The notes: generated by a model from the sequence alone, not told the origin. 64,000 nt of DNA from Siderastrea siderea (GCA_964030785.1 OZ034974.1:46878003-46942002); one strand, 5' to 3'. Numbered from the stretch's first letter, positions 30,836-44,109 are shown. Translations and numbers: made by a program.

Positions 30836-33800
30836 TTACAAGGGAATCTAGGTATTCTCGACTTTCCCATCGCCACAAAACACAGAAAGCAAATGCATAG
30901 AAGGCAGAAATGTTTCCAAATCTCACTCGATCTCGCCGTTGTGATTATCGCCCCTAACCGTATTTAGTTTTAATTAGCACTAGACAAAGCGAGAACACTT
31001 AACATTCCTTTCAGATAGCGGAAACTCTTTTATTAATAGCTTCAAATTTTTTTTGTTCATCGCACAGGATGAATATTCATTTCCATTTAAAAAATACAGG
31101 GATTGCCAGGAAAACAAAACGTACTAAAGATAGCTGAGCGAATTGTATCACTGGCAGATCTGATTTGTAACTTTCTGTTCGCAAACCTTGTAATTCTTTC
31201 ACCTCCCTTTCTGCAATTCCAGGAATTAGTTTGTGGAGATTAAAAATTGAAGTGTTGTTCTTAGAAATCGAACGCTTTGAAGCTTTCGCTTTACCGTCCC
31301 TACAGACAGGCACTGCAGAGCGAGTCCGGTCGTCGCATATAAAGACCAAAATGACCACTGAGAAATCAAAGAATGTGCTTGTTCGTAAGCGAGCCTCCTC
31401 CACGCGAGAGCTCGCAAAATATGATTTGCAAGCGAATCTAGGGCTTTGAATATAATATACAAGCGAATCTTGGCAAGAAGGTCCTTCAATAATGATTTCT
31501 GTGGTAAGCGTGACTGTTTTCGTACTGCCACGCGAAGGAGAGCGATGAACCGCTTAGATTCGTGGCGTTGTCTCACAAATTTCACGAAAAAAAATAGCAG
31601 ACTATTAGCAACCTGCTAGATGTAACTGCGAATAACTTTTTAAGACCAAGAATGTAAATGAAGGCCCAAGCTGGCCGCAATTTATTTTTGATTTTGTTTT
31701 TTTTTTTGGGGGGGGGGGCGGGGTGTAGCTGGACTTTAATTCACTGTGAGAAAATTCTAATTTTAGAGGGCAATCAATGCGCGCCAAGCACTGTGGTTGA
31801 CAAGGATCATTTGATAGCCTTTGTTGCCTTTTAAAATATATAATTTAGACCACGAGATAGATCACGTACCAAAACGTTGTTAGTTTCTTCATTGCCGCGC
31901 CCTAATTTCTACCCAAAAAGGAGCTGTCTGTGAAACGTCTAGCTGTCAAAATTAACTGAACATAATAATGCCATCTTAATCTGACAACAATACGGAGCTT
32001 AGAAATCGGCGACTTCTTTCAATACGACGACTTCTTTTCATTGGAAAGAGACTGTAGGTATGCGCCACTGGCTGTTGCATCATTTCGCTCGTCGCCTTGA
32101 GAAAGGGGACTGCTTTGAAAAGACTGATTTGAAGTTGTTGTAGCTTTGATGCCAGAATCAGACCCAAAAGAACTGCGGCACAAGTCAAAAATTTAGTGTA
32201 CCTTCTTTCCTTCATACAGGAATTGTTGACGACGAAAGCTTATTTCACGATTAACGGAGATATTTGGTGACACTAGATTTTCAAGAACTTGGAGAATTTT
32301 CAATTTGTTAGTCAGCCATGGAAACCTGAATAATTTTTCAGTGACTGCGAGGCTTTAATTTAGGCTACAAAGATTCTCACGTTTATAAAATTTTCACATT
32401 TGGTAACTCAAACTTACCCAGTAGCTGCTTGTCATTATTATTTTTTTAACACTAAGGTTGATGAAGTGAACTAATGGAAATTATGTTATATTGGGAAAGA
32501 AGGTTAGTTGTTTGAGCTTTGTAAATTCAAAGCAGGAAGCTGTGAGAGAGGAATTGCCTTGACCGTATTGCACAAAGCCTGAATCTACTGACAAGAGCAC
32601 TGTTTATGTGACACAAAAGTCCATCAGAGATAGGCTTAGTTTATTACAATTTATCGAAGAGATTCTACCTTTGACTATCTTAGGCAACGAAAATGGGCTT
32701 TAACGCTGCCGGGAGCCTGTGGTGTTTGTTCAAAATAGTGGCGAAGATGGCCATGATCTTGGGTTTCACTCAAAATTAGAAATTATTGAAAAAAGGTGGA
32801 AGTTCAACATTTTTCATGCTAAACATTTTGGCGTCTTGTACTTTTGTTTGCCATTAAAAATGTTTAAAAAAAGGAATTAAAAAATGGCTCAATTTCATCA
32901 GTTAACGTCATATCTCATAACCAATAGCAACAGATTCTCACGAAACTTTGCAAAATTGTGTCAAAGGGATAAGCATAGAGCCACTGAATGGGGTAGGTGC
33001 TAGAAGAAAAAAAAATCTCAAAAAAGCAAGAAAAACCTTACGCTCCCCCCCCCCCCTCACCCCACTTCCTTGTACATCCAAGGGTTACGTATTTGCTTTT
33101 ATCGTTACCTAATTTCCCAAAAGGAAAAAAATCATTACAACTAATTTTGTCGAGATGTTAATTGTAATATGGGTTGTCCTAATTCGCTCTTCGCTTCACT
33201 ACTTCGCCCAACACGAAATATATTTTTTCCCCTCCAGTCGTTATATCGCCAAAATCTAAATGTTTAAAAAATCTTCTTCAAAATCCTCATTCTTAGCATG
33301 AATAACGATTCAAAGCGAATATTAATGGCGATTAAACTGCCAAATATACCCTAGGAAATATCCTTGTCTTACTGGCATTGCATTTAACTGGGTAATAAAG
33401 TTGACATTCATTTTGACGCAAGCAGTTTCCTCCCTTCCTTTTCCAAAAGCCAAAAGTTCACAATGCTCTTAGGAACCTAGCCGAGCACATTCTTTATAAC
33501 AGAACCCCACAAACACATACATATTTAGAAAACGCATAAAATACACCTTCATATCAAATGAAGACATTATACGATATATCAAAACTACAAATAACTTTAT
33601 GAAGAGCATGATTATGCACATTTTCTAAGAAACGTTATATCACAAGCTCTAGACCAACACGAAATACAATTTTTGAATTTCTCTAAATACAACCTATATC
33701 CAATTATTTTTTTTGAAGGGAAATAAATCATTATTTATAAAGGAGGTGCCATACTTCTTGCATAGTAATAAGTCTGAAGAAATCCAAACACAATTCAGCT

Positions 33801-34291
33801 CTCCATTGTTGAAATTTATTGCGACAGTTTCACTTAAATCAGTGTTCACGTTGTGTTTGACTTCTCCGTACCAATCCTTGTCCGCAAAACAATTTCCACC
33901 GCTGTTTCCTCATCATTTGATTCTTAATTAAATCCTTTTGGCTGGATTCTCATACATGAGAGATAAACTAATCTTCACAGCCTCCACAAGATTTAATGCT
34001 CCATGAAACTGCAAGTCGCCTTTGCCAACAAGTCATCAACTTCAGTAAAGCGAGGATTTACAATTAAATAAACTGAAGTGGCTAGGCCATCAGATCTTTC
34101 TTTCAGGGGTGCCGGTAAAGGGGTTTGTATGTAACTACGCATGAATGCCTAGTTGTAATAAACTCTTGTAAGTTTTGATCAGATTGATGTTTATTTGCCC
34201 CTGTAACAGTACAAGGGATTGGAGCTTTATATAAGAGGGTTCAGATGACAGGGTTAGTGATGATTTGGTGCTAAAGAATAGTTTTACTTAC

Positions 34292-34363
34292 AGGTTAAAC
34301 AGGTTTCCATTGTGATCGAAGATACCTTGAGGAAGGTCCTTCAGCTGGTTGTTACTTAGGTTC
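34292..34363 (-). CDS. LRR exon A3
   Basis: 72-nt phase-2 exon, acceptor TTAAAAG and donor GTAAGT, encoding NLSNNQLKDLPQGIF plus nine residues ending GNLFNL. Closest to A1. Confidence 0.85.
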
Positions 34364-35314
34364 CTTTTAACAAATAATAACAACTTGGCTGTAACTAAGC
34401 TCTTAATTAGCTACAGTGTTGGACACTTAGGCCCGATTATTTAAACCAAACCTACGTTGAAGATTTACACTGTACAAACCACTGCTAAGTGGAGTCTAAA
34501 TTACAATATTTGAACGCAGATGAAATGGGGTGAACGAAGACCACGTTTAAACACCATTTGTAAATTGTAGTTGTTGTTTTGACTATCATCCGTAAGTGCT
34601 ACTCCCGATAAGCTGTTCTTTTGTTACCGTTTTCTTTTAAGAGCCGCATATAGATCCATATATAACTTTGGATAACTTTTGATTGTGTGGAAATATTGTG
34701 TGGTAATTGAAGTTAGTATGACAAATTTAAAATAGAATCAAACATCACTTGGAAACAACTCAGAGATGCAAAAGAAAAAAAACGCTTGACTGTCCAAACG
34801 AAGACAAGTTGACTCCTACCGTAGAGAATTAGAGGCAATGAGCAGAGTTTTAACTCTAATAAAATAATAAAATAGAGCGTTAAATCAACCTCTAAAACCT
34901 ACTGTTGAGCAGGTCTATATCACCATTGTTTATTATTGATTACCCCACGGTAAAAATTGGTTCTAGACGCAGCTGAAGATAACTTTGGCTGCAACTCAGT
35001 TTACACTCCCTTATGATTTCCTTAATCCCGACCCTTCAGTTATTCTTTCCGTAAATCTTTGGCTGAAGTAGTCGCAATCCAAAAGCTTTGTTGGATGACT
35101 AGCCCTGCTGGGAATGGTTCATTAAATGTTTATACACGGTGTGTGTTAAAGCCATAGGCTTGTGGGGCCGTGTAAATAAATCAAATATTTAGAAAGAAAT
35201 AACAAACTGAAAATAAAACGTAAGTATCCCAACTGGCCGGGGGCAGACCAGTTGGCTATATACAAACACAACCTTAGACTTGAACTCTGACTGCCGAGAA
35301 ACAATTCCAGCTAG

Positions 35315-35380
35315 TGGCCAGAGTGGGATTTGAACCAGGGGCGACCGATTCGAAATCCAGCGCAATTAACTAATCGGCCA
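35315..35380 (-). repeat. tRNA-derived sequence (unit 3)
   Basis: The minus strand shows a TTAGTTAATTG A-box-like stretch, B box GGTTCAAATCC and pairing TGGCC/GGCCA ends. Homologous to 14,270-14,334. tRNA-derived; no confident anticodon. Confidence 0.5.
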
Positions 35381-37243
35381 TCCTGCGTTTAATTTAGTAT
35401 GCAGGATTTATTACATTATGCCTTCTATCATTATTTTCATTCATTGCTCTTTCAACCTGTAGTTTATGCTTTCAACCAACAGCTTTTCGAATGTAGGCTG
35501 ACGAAAAGCACATGCTTTAAGAGAATTTTCTTGTTGGCTTACATTAAAAAGATTCAACAAGCAAGCGGAAAGGTATAAATCACGAAATACAACAGTAAAA
35601 GACGAGGAGGGATTGTTGAGAGGAAGGCCAATAGGACGAATGCGCAGTTTTCTTTGTTAAATTCCCCTTTTCCGCGAAACGGAAAATCCTGATTGGTGGG
35701 TTACTTGTCAATCTGTCAACGAATCCATCTGTGTTTTCCCACCGGAATTTAAGATAAACGTTTCCAGGCCATGGAATTTATGTCCTCTAATAATGACCAA
35801 CCAAACATGGTTTCTAGACCGTAATTTCGAGAAAAATTCAAGAGCGAGTTGCTAGCCAGCCATACAAATGTCCCTAAACAACATAACTTATAAATGGGTC
35901 GTTTAAAGAAAGTTTTCGACCTTTTTTTTTAATTTTACATGCAGACGTTAACTAATAAAAGCTTTCATGCTCTTAGCTATTATGTCTATTAGTTCATCGG
36001 GTGTAAATAATGACGTCAGCAAATATCGCTCCAAATAGGAAGTCATTTTTAAAAGTCCCTCTTCTTTTCGCCGAGCTTCCTTGGAAGATTAATGCCGGCT
36101 AAGAAAACGACCTAAGAGTGGACCCTTCCCCGTGGACATGAGGAAAGAGAAACCTCCCACTTTAATCACCCTCCCCTTTCACCCACCCTCCCACCTCTTC
36201 CGTCGGATCATTTAATAAAAGCTTTGTGTTTAGATGCTCAGCGTTTACTTTGGTGTTTAGTGTTTACTATGTTGGGAGCAGAAAAAAAGTAGTTCTTTAA
36301 GCCTCACCCAAAACCTGAAATTGCAAGAAACATTCACTGATAGACCGCACGAGGTATGAACCGGTTTGCAGTTGATTTATTTTTTAATTAATGTTTTGGG
36401 GTTAATCTAAGAAATTCGGTTTCACTGTTGAGGATCACTTTAGTTTTGGTCTCCACATTTCGGCGAATTTCAGTTAAGGCAGCCTAAATTTAAACCCTTC
36501 AAGGGACTTGTCCCCGCAACTATTTCCTTCGTGTACATACTACAGGGGACCAGTCACAGGGACTAGTCCTCTCTTGTGTGCCGACCGTTAAAGTTGAAAA
36601 AGCCTTTATTACAATGTGATTCATCTCTACAAACAACTTGCCTTGACAGATTGCCGAAAATGTGAGTGCCAAAGCTTTAAAGCTTTGTTTCTTTAAAACA
36701 GTTTGTTTTTCAGTTAATATTTCGCAATGCGCACTGTTTTGCATGTCATTTGTGTTCCAATTTTAGCCTGGAAAAGACGTTGATTGTCACGTTATTCTAT
36801 TTATTCTGTCGATCCCCGTCTGGAAAAATAATTAGGTTGATGCACTGAAAGAGTTTATTTTGTTTCATTAGGCAATTTTGGATTAAAAAGCGGCGAATTA
36901 AAACATTTTGCTACAAAACCAAAATTATTTTCGTAAGCAAATATCGCGCGTGTAAATCTTCACGACGAGTAGGACTTTCTATTCTGTTCAACAGATATAA
37001 CTGCTCTGGCTTATAGTTTTTTCGCAAAAGAAAAAGAGACATGGATCGCGATAAAACTGACTCCGCCCAAAATGGAATATATTATTCTCCCAAAGTAGCC
37101 GTCATCATAAAGCCTTAATGTCGTCTTAAAATCGAATTTAGTTTATTAATAATACTTTTAACCATATTTGCTGACAGAAGAAGCTCCGTGAGAATTACGT
37201 AACATATCTAGAGTTGTTAACACTGAAAAGGCATCCTACTTAC

Positions 37244-37315
37244 AGCTTTTGGAGATTGGAGCTATTGACAAAAACTCCAGGAGGAAGGTGTTCTAATGTG
37301 TTGTTGGACAAGTCC
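37244..37315 (-). CDS. LRR exon B3
   Basis: 72-nt phase-2 exon, acceptor CTTCTTAG and donor GTAAGT, encoding DLSNNTLEHLPPGVF plus a variable end (VNSSNLQKL). First LRR exon after the LRRNT exon in transcript order. Confidence 0.85.
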
Positions 37316-39574
37316 CTAAGAAGGTAATAAAGAAGAACGTTCGTTTAACGTCTCAGCGTCAAGTGAAATGTTCCAGTTAGCATCCGATTTTCAGTCTTAA
37401 GGAGGAACTAAGAACTTTTGCTGCAAGGTTACTCTTAAGTTACTCCTAAAAGCAACTACTTGCCATTTTTCGTTTGAAACTGTTAGATCGGATGTTTCCA
37501 AAACTGGGGCCACGTTACAAGTCGGTGGTTTACCTGTCACGTGGTCTAAACAGAAACGATATTTAAAACCAGAGGTAATGTTGGCAGATTGAGACCTAGC
37601 GGTCAGGAATTCGCACATGGCATTTGACCGTAGGAAGGTATTTTTACCCCTCCCCCTCCCCTCCTTTATGTGGAATTTCTTGGGTGATGCATGGTAGCCA
37701 TTGCAGGCACGAAAACAGGAGGAAAACCGACAATCGCGATAGGAAGACGACGGGAAGGATGGAGCGCCTGTTCAAGCAGTTTAAGGCCTGGGTTCACACT
37801 ATGGGTGTACAAAATCGCTCATCTACCATATCGTCCACTAGATTGCATAGAACACCATGAAACTTTCCTGGAATATAAACATCAAAGAATCCTTGTCAAC
37901 CACGCCTTTGTTATTGTTTATTATCTGAAATTCCCGATCAAATTATTCGACGAACATGACAAGGAGTTCAGTTCAACTGGTAAAAATATAAATTGTAGCC
38001 TAAAACCGAAATATCTTCACTTTTCTTTGATTTTTGTGCTAGTTAAAAGGCTTTCGGCTATTTTCAGCTTTTTAATGACCATTGAGAAATCAAAGAATGT
38101 CAGTGCTTGTTCGTAAGCGAGCCTCCTCCACGCGAGTGCTCGAACACAAGCGAAATCTATTCTTGACTTTCCTATCACCACTAAATAGAGAAGGCAAATG
38201 CATCGAAGGCAGAAATGTTTCCGAAACTCACTCAATCACTCCTTTGTGATCGCCCCGAAGCGTATTTAGTTTTAGTTAGCGTTAGATAAAGCGAAAGCAT
38301 TTAACATTCCTTTCAGATAGTAAAACCCGGTTTATTAATATCTTTTATTTATTATTTTTTCTGTTACCATTGCACAGGATAGATTGTTCATTTCAATTTC
38401 AAAAATACACGAATTGCCATGAAAACAAAACGTACTGAAGATAGCGGCTGAGCGAATTGTATCACTGGCAGATCTGGTTTACAACATTCTGTTCGCAAAT
38501 CGTGTAGGTCTTTCTCCGCTTTTCTGCAATTCCAGTAATTAGTTTGTGGAGAAAATTGAAGTGTTGTTGCTAGGAATCGAAGGCTCTGAAGCATTCGCTT
38601 TAACGTCCCTACAGACAGTTACTGTAGAGCGAGTCAGGCCTTCGCATAGAAAGACCAAAACATGTCAGAAAGTAAAAAATCGGCGAATAACCTTGACCGT
38701 AACTTTCATCTATCGGATATATTTTGCTTGAGGCTTTTTAATGACCACTGAGAAATCAAAGAATGTGCTTGTTCGTAAGCGAGCCCCCTCCAGGCGAGGG
38801 CTCGCAGAATATGATTTACAAGCGAATCTAAGACCGTGAATATGATTTACAAGCGAATCTAGGCAGAAGAGTCCTCCAATAATGATTTCTTTGATAAGCT
38901 TGACTGCTTTTGGTACTACCACGCGAAAGATAGCGATGAACCGCTTAGATTCTTGGCGTTGTCTCGCAAATTTTGAGAGAAATATAGCAAGCAGCATATT
39001 AACAACCGGCCAGATGTAACTGCGAATAACTTTTTGAGGCCAAGAATGTAAATGAAGGCCCAGACTGGCCGCATTTTTTTTGGCGTGAATGTAGCCGGAC
39101 TTCAATTCACTGTGAGAAAATTCTGATTTTAGATGGCATAGAAAATGGCGGATTTCTCACTCGATGCGCGCAAAGCACTGTGGCCGACAAGGATCATTTA
39201 ATGCCCTTTTTGTAATTTAGACCACGTGATAGGTCACGTGGCCAAAAAATAAACATCTAGAAAAACAGTGCTCGAATTTGCCAGCGAATTTTAGTTGTAC
39301 TGACAAAAAAACAGTGTTGCAAATAGAAATTAGACATATCTATGCGTTTGAATTGAGTGAGTTGGAAATTTCAAATGTTCCCCTTTGGGGTTTTGCCGCA
39401 AAGGGATTAATTGACAGCCGCCACGCGACACACCTCCTGTTCAAAGGTTACTAGGATTTTGCTTCTGTTCAGTATTAGATTTCATTTTCACTTTTGATCG
39501 CTCTCGTAGCAGGCGCATCGTTTTCAACGTGTTGTTTTTTCTTCTCCTGTTTGCATTTATCTACTCGGTTCACG

Positions 39575-39922
39575 ATGGGTGGAACTAGCCGTTGTTCCGG
39601 TTGCAAGATTCCTCGTTCAGAGCATTCGTTCAGGAAGCCGGGTAAGAATTGCCCCGGACCAGCACAAGATTTTAATCATTCTAGCGAGGAACGTGTAGAA
39701 GACACCGCCCCTTCTTCCGAGACTACGCCCGTGGAAGGATTTTCTGTTCAGGACACTTTAGCTTCTTTGCTAGGTGCTGTGAACGATCTCACTACAGGCC
39801 TTAACGAAGTCAAAGCGGACAACCAGCATCTCCGTGCCTTGATCGCGAAAAACTCGACAAACGACGACCACGAGGTTGTTGAAGCTACGCCTGGCCATAG
39901 TTACTCGAGGGACTGGTTATGA
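39575..39922 (+). pseudogene. DIRS gag-like N-terminal fragment
   Basis: From ATG 39,575: MGGTSRCSGCKIPRSEHSF with a CxxC...C start, then a short coiled-coil-like region (LGAVNDLTTGLNEVK). It stops after 115 residues, much shorter than a full gag; an internal deletion follows. Confidence 0.6.
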
Positions 39923-40109
39923 AACCTTGCAAGTTTCAAAGGCCATAACAAAGGTGCTGCAATTTATGTTGAAAGTACTACGACCGTGCACAATCTTTTG
40001 TTTTACGTTCGCACACTATAGCTGAATAACTTAGCTGTGACATTTTTATTGATTAGCTGCTCATGTAAAATTCAAAACCTATTGTTGTTTGTGCACGGTC
40101 AAGGCTAAA

Positions 40110-40270
40110 AACGATAACAAAAACATAAAACAAAGGACTTTGCTGTGCTTCATAACCAGATTCAAGCCCTCGGAGATTTATTATCCAGCAGCTAAAAAGT
40201 CCTTTGTTTTATGTTTCTGTTTTATGTTTTTGTTATTTATTAGCCAGATTCAAGCCCTCGGAGATTTATT
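40110..40270. repeat. Rearrangement scar inside the DIRS element
   Basis: CCAGATTCAAGCCCTCGGAG (part of a 28-bp direct repeat) occurs at 40,156 and 40,243. It brackets an inverted copy of AAAACATAAAACAAAGGACT: about 40,118-40,141 on one side and 40,198-40,222 inverted. This suggests template switching at the deletion join. Confidence 0.75.
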
Positions 40271-41160
40271 AGCGGCTCTCGGGCTCCAAGAATCTGCAGA
40301 AAAGTCTTGTCCACCGGCCACTGTTATAGTTTGTTTGGGTGTTCAATTGGACACGAACAGTTTCACGCTGTCGGTGAGCCCCGAGCAACTTTGTGAAATT
40401 GAACAGTTATTGGAACACTGGCTTACTAACCGAACTGCTACTAAAACAGCTCTCCAGTCTCTCGTCGGTAAACTGGTGTTTATTTCCAAGTGTGTCCGCC
40501 AAATTAAGTAGAGTCTTTATTGCACGTATTCTTGTTCTCCTCCGCAACTTACGCTTTAATCATCAACATGCCAATTTAACGGCAGAATTTCGGAAAGACA
40601 TTGCGTGGTGGCGGAGATTTTTGCGGGAATATAATGGTGTTTCCATGATCAGCACTGCTCAGTGGACCTCTCATGGCGAAGTCTTCACCACCGATGCGTG
40701 TCTTACGGGCTGTGGCGGTGTGTGCAGTGACCAGTGCTTCCACGCGGTTTTTCCACCTTTTGTTTCCGAACAGAACCTTGCCATCAGTTCTCTGGAACTT
40801 TTGAGTATAGTCGTTGCCTTGAAATTATGGGGACCTCGTTGGACAGGTCTGCGATTAACCGTTCGTTGTGACAACGAGGCAGCCGTAACTGTGTTGAATA
40901 CTGGACGGTGTCGTAGCTCTTTCATGAATTCCTGTTTACGTGAAATTTGTTACTTTTCTGCACGGTATGAGTTTGAAATTCGTCCAGTGCATGTTCCCGG
41001 TGTCTCCAACCAGTTCGCTGACCTTCTTTCCCGTTGGGGTTCTTGCGACTCGGCGGCGAAGGAACAATTTTTACGGTGCGCTCAGCGTTATCATTGGAGG
41101 CCGTTCCTGTTCCTGATGCGATATTTCAGTTCTACGGTTATTTCTGACCTTGGGTTCTGA
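40245..41160 (+). pseudogene. DIRS RT thumb and RNase H, frameshifted
   Basis: The RT end (LGVQLDTNSFTLSV, LQSLVGKLVFISKCVRQ) stops at 40,511 and continues in another frame as RVFIARILVLLRNL. The RNase H motifs follow: TTDACLTGCGG (Asp), SSLELL (Glu), VRCDNEAAV (Asp) and NQFADLLSRW (Asp). The RT fingers and YxDD motif are absent, so it cannot encode active RT. Confidence 0.8.
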
Positions 41161-41253
41161 CATTCTATTTCAGGGTTCCCGGAGCTACGACGTCTTCGTC
41201 AGGATCTCAGGAACTCGCAGCGCTCAGCATACAGCGCTGGAACTTTCAGTAAT

Positions 41254-42159
41254 TTGAAAACTCAATTTAAGGCTTATTTCTTATTTTGCCTTTATTTTAA
41301 ATTAGCTCCTATTCCCGCTACACTAGATACAATTTGCCTTTTTGTACAGTTTTTATGTCGGACTTTAACTCCTCCTTCTATAAGGAATTATTTAAGCAGT
41401 GTTAAATTGTTGCAGTTATTTACGGGCGCGGATTACATAATTCACAAAGACTTTATTCTTTCTCTCACTCTGCGTGGAATCGCGCTTTGTGCCTTGCACA
41501 TCCCACGCAGGGCTCCGCCAGTTACGCCTTCCATTTTACTCCGCATTTTTCGTGTTCTTGAGTTTGAGGGTGATCCGCGTTCGCCCACTCTCTTTTGTGC
41601 CTTTTTGTTCAGGTTTTATCTTATGGCTCGTTTAGCAAACATTGTTACCGAGTCTGCTAAGTCATTTGATCCTCGACGCCATCTCACCCGCGGCGACACT
41701 GCTGTCACTTCTCGTGGTCTGTTAGTTACATTTAAGTGTACCAAAATCATTCAGTTCGGCGAGCGTCTCCTTCACATTCCTTTACTTAGGATTGCAGGTT
41801 CTCCGTTAGGTCCTGTTGATGCTTATTTGCGTATGGTTCGTTTAGTTCCCGCTCGCCGTTCCTGTCCAGCTTTTCTTTTTCCAGGCGCCAGAGGTCTAGT
41901 TCCTCTTACTAAGCGTAGTTTCGTTTCTAATTTCTGTGCATGTTTGTCCGCGGCTGGAATTTCCTCTGCAGAAAGTTTCAGGGGTCACTCCTTTCGTCGG
42001 GGAGCCACCTCATGGGCCTTTAGCTGCGGTGTTCCGGGGGAACTAATCCAGTTGTACGGGGATTGGTCTAGTGACGCCTATAAACTTCATTTAGAATTTA
42101 GTTTGGAATCTAAACTTGCACTTGCTGATTTCCTGCGACAGGCTATTATTCGTGGATAA
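41254..42159 (+). CDS. DIRS tyrosine recombinase, apparently intact
   Basis: 301 aa by ATG; homologous sequence may extend upstream to about 41,170. The N-terminal SAM-like helical part (SNLKTQFKAYFLF...) is followed by the catalytic core. Candidate catalytic residues are Arg in LMARLANI, HxxR in GHSFRRG, and Tyr in DAYKLHLEF at the C-terminus. The role is integration of circular DIRS cDNA. The frame is uninterrupted, in contrast to the rest of the element. Confidence 0.85.
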   Translation: MKTQFKAYFLFCLYFKLAPIPATLDTICLFVQFLCRTLTPPSIRNYLSSVKLLQLFTGADYIIHKDFILSLTLRGIALCALHIPRRAPPVTPSILLRIFRVLEFEGDPRSPTLFCAFLFRFYLMARLANIVTESAKSFDPRRHLTRGDTAVTSRGLLVTFKCTKIIQFGERLLHIPLLRIAGSPLGPVDAYLRMVRLVPARRSCPAFLFPGARGLVPLTKRSFVSNFCACLSAAGISSAESFRGHSFRRGATSWAFSCGVPGELIQLYGDWSSDAYKLHLEFSLESKLALADFLRQAIIRG

Positions 42160-43589
42160 TTTTATTTTATGTTCTCGGGCGTTTGAATTTTGATTATCAC
42201 CGCAGTTTGTTTTTTGGCCGGTGTTTGGTGGCAGAGAGGTTTATTTCCCTCTTGATGTTGCCTTTTCTCGTGTATTCGGTTGTAGAAATAAACTTCTCTC
42301 TTGGCCAAAAACAGACTGTGTTGTTTCGTTGTTGTGTGGTTGGCGGGGGCAATTTACGTACATGAGCCATTTAAACTGCATTTAGAAAAGCTTTTTTGGA
42401 ACGATGTTATTTCTTACGTCCAATGGCAATTCGTCAAGTAGTTGTTACTTTTCAGAGAAATATACACGGGACCTAATAGAACCCCAAAGTTAAGGGCGAT
42501 GAAACTTCTCTTTGTGACGAATTTCGTTTCATTTTCATGCTACACGCTAAGAACTTCGCAAATACACGTACATGTAGACAGTTTATTCCTGGTTGCGCAC
42601 CCCCTTTACCCAGACCGGCCTTAAACTACTTGAGTGCTACCACACTATTAGTTTCATTATTGCCGCGCCCTAACTACCACCCAAAGTAGCTGCCAGTGAA
42701 ACTTCTAGCTGTCAAAATTAACTAAACATAAAAATGCCATCTCTGACAACAATACAGAGCTTAGGAATCGACGACTTCTTTTCATTGGGAACAGGTTGTA
42801 CGCATGCGCCACCGGCTGTTGCATTATCATTTTGCGGTCGCCTTGAGATGGGGAACGGTTTTAAAAATACTGATTTGAAGTCGTTGTAGCTTTGATGCTG
42901 GAATCAGACCAAAAATAACAGCGGCACCTGTCAAAAATTCAGTGTACCTTATTTCCTTCTTACAGGAATTGTTGACGGCGATAGCTCATTTCACGATGAG
43001 GGGAGATATTTCGCGACACTAGATTTTCACGAACTTGGAAACTTTCCAATTTGTTAGTTAGCCATGCAGGCCTGAATAATTTTTCAGTAACTGCGAGGCT
43101 TAAATTTAGCCTACAAAGATTCTCATGTTTACGTAATTTTCATATTTGGTAACTTAAACTTATCCTGACCAGTAGCTGCTTGTCATTGTTATTTTTTTTA
43201 ACACATTGTATGATGAAGTGGACTAATGAAAATAATGTTCTATTGGGAAAGAAGGTTAGTTGTTTGAGCTTTGGAAATTCAAAGCCGGAAGCCGTGAGAG
43301 AGGAAATTGCCTTGACCGTATTGCAGAAAGCCTGAACTCAATTTAAGAGCCACTGATTAATGCGTCACAAAAGTCCATCAGAGATAGGCTTAGACTGTTA
43401 GAGAGAGACTTTGAGAAGATAACAAGAAAAGGAATCTGATAAAACCTGTGAAAAAATGGTGAAATATAAAGCGTCAGCTGAAGACAAGAGGAGCAGGGCA
43501 AAGGAACGTCTCGCGGAAACATTACTCGCGTCTCGTGTAATGTTTGCATTCCTGCAAACATTACACTCTTTCATAAGTATATGATTGTT

Positions 43590-43690
43590 CGGGTGAGTGT
43601 AGTCCTGAAAATGTGGTCCTCGAAAGGACAGTCACTGTCATCAACAGTCCTTTTCAGGACTAACAATCACTTATATATAATTAGACGATC
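43590..43690 (-). repeat. Penelope-like terminal fragment
   Basis: The GTCCT/AGGAC hairpins and the TCAGGACTACACTCACCCG string on the minus strand match the tail also seen at 56,250. It adjoins the partial fourth unit. Confidence 0.5.
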
Positions 43691-44010
43691 TTAAATATCT
43701 AAATATACAACCTACTTATGACAATTCACTTTACTAGCAAATTATATGTAAAAGAGTACTAGTGTGACTGTGTGTTGTTTCTGTAATTAATAGAGTAAAA
43801 GTACTCTTTTATCACAAAATTTGGCACTGTTTCATTGTACAAATGTCCGTATTACAGCACAATTATTCCTTTACATTAAATTGAATTTACGATGGAAAGA
43901 GGAAATGAAAAGATTGAAAATAAAATGACAACAGCATCCCCACCAGCCAAAAAAACAATCGATCAATAAATAAATAAATAGGAATGAATGAATGACTAAA
44001 GTGCAACATA

Positions 44011-44109
44011 ATGAATGAATGATTGAATGAATGAATGAATGAATGAATGAATGAATGAATGAATGAATGAATGAATGAATGAATGAATGAATGAATGAAT
44101 GAATGAACG
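44011..44109. repeat. GAAT microsatellite
   Basis: About 24 copies of ATGA/GAAT with slight interruptions at the left. Confidence 0.95.

Larger units (their letters stand above)
25619..32430. repeat. Duplicated unit 2 (LRR exon-bearing)
   Basis: Second copy; begins with the block TTTTTTAACACTTAGGATG that also begins unit 3 and the partial fourth unit. It holds LRR exons A2 and B2. It lacks the segment corresponding to about 13,960-16,160 of unit 1. An AAAC microsatellite lies at 28,033-28,080. No other gene is supported in it. Confidence 0.85.
39250..42640 (+). mobile_element. DIRS-type tyrosine-recombinase retrotransposon, internally deleted
   Basis: Inserted in unit 3 between sequences that are adjacent in units 1 (20,100-20,130) and 2 (31,870-31,910). 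It contains a gag-like start, an RT remnant, RNase H and a tyrosine recombinase. Most of gag and the RT catalytic core are missing between about 39,920 and 40,245. AATAAA occurs near 42,289. The exact termini are uncertain. Confidence 0.8.
32431..43186. repeat. Duplicated unit 3 (LRR exon-bearing)
   Basis: Third copy, longest because it contains the DIRS insertion (about 39,250-42,640). LRR exons A3 and B3 are inside. A partial fourth unit (43,187-43,400) repeats only the starting block and breaks off after GAGATAGGCTTAGACTGTTA. A perfect 14-bp hairpin lies at 43,535-43,566. Confidence 0.85.
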
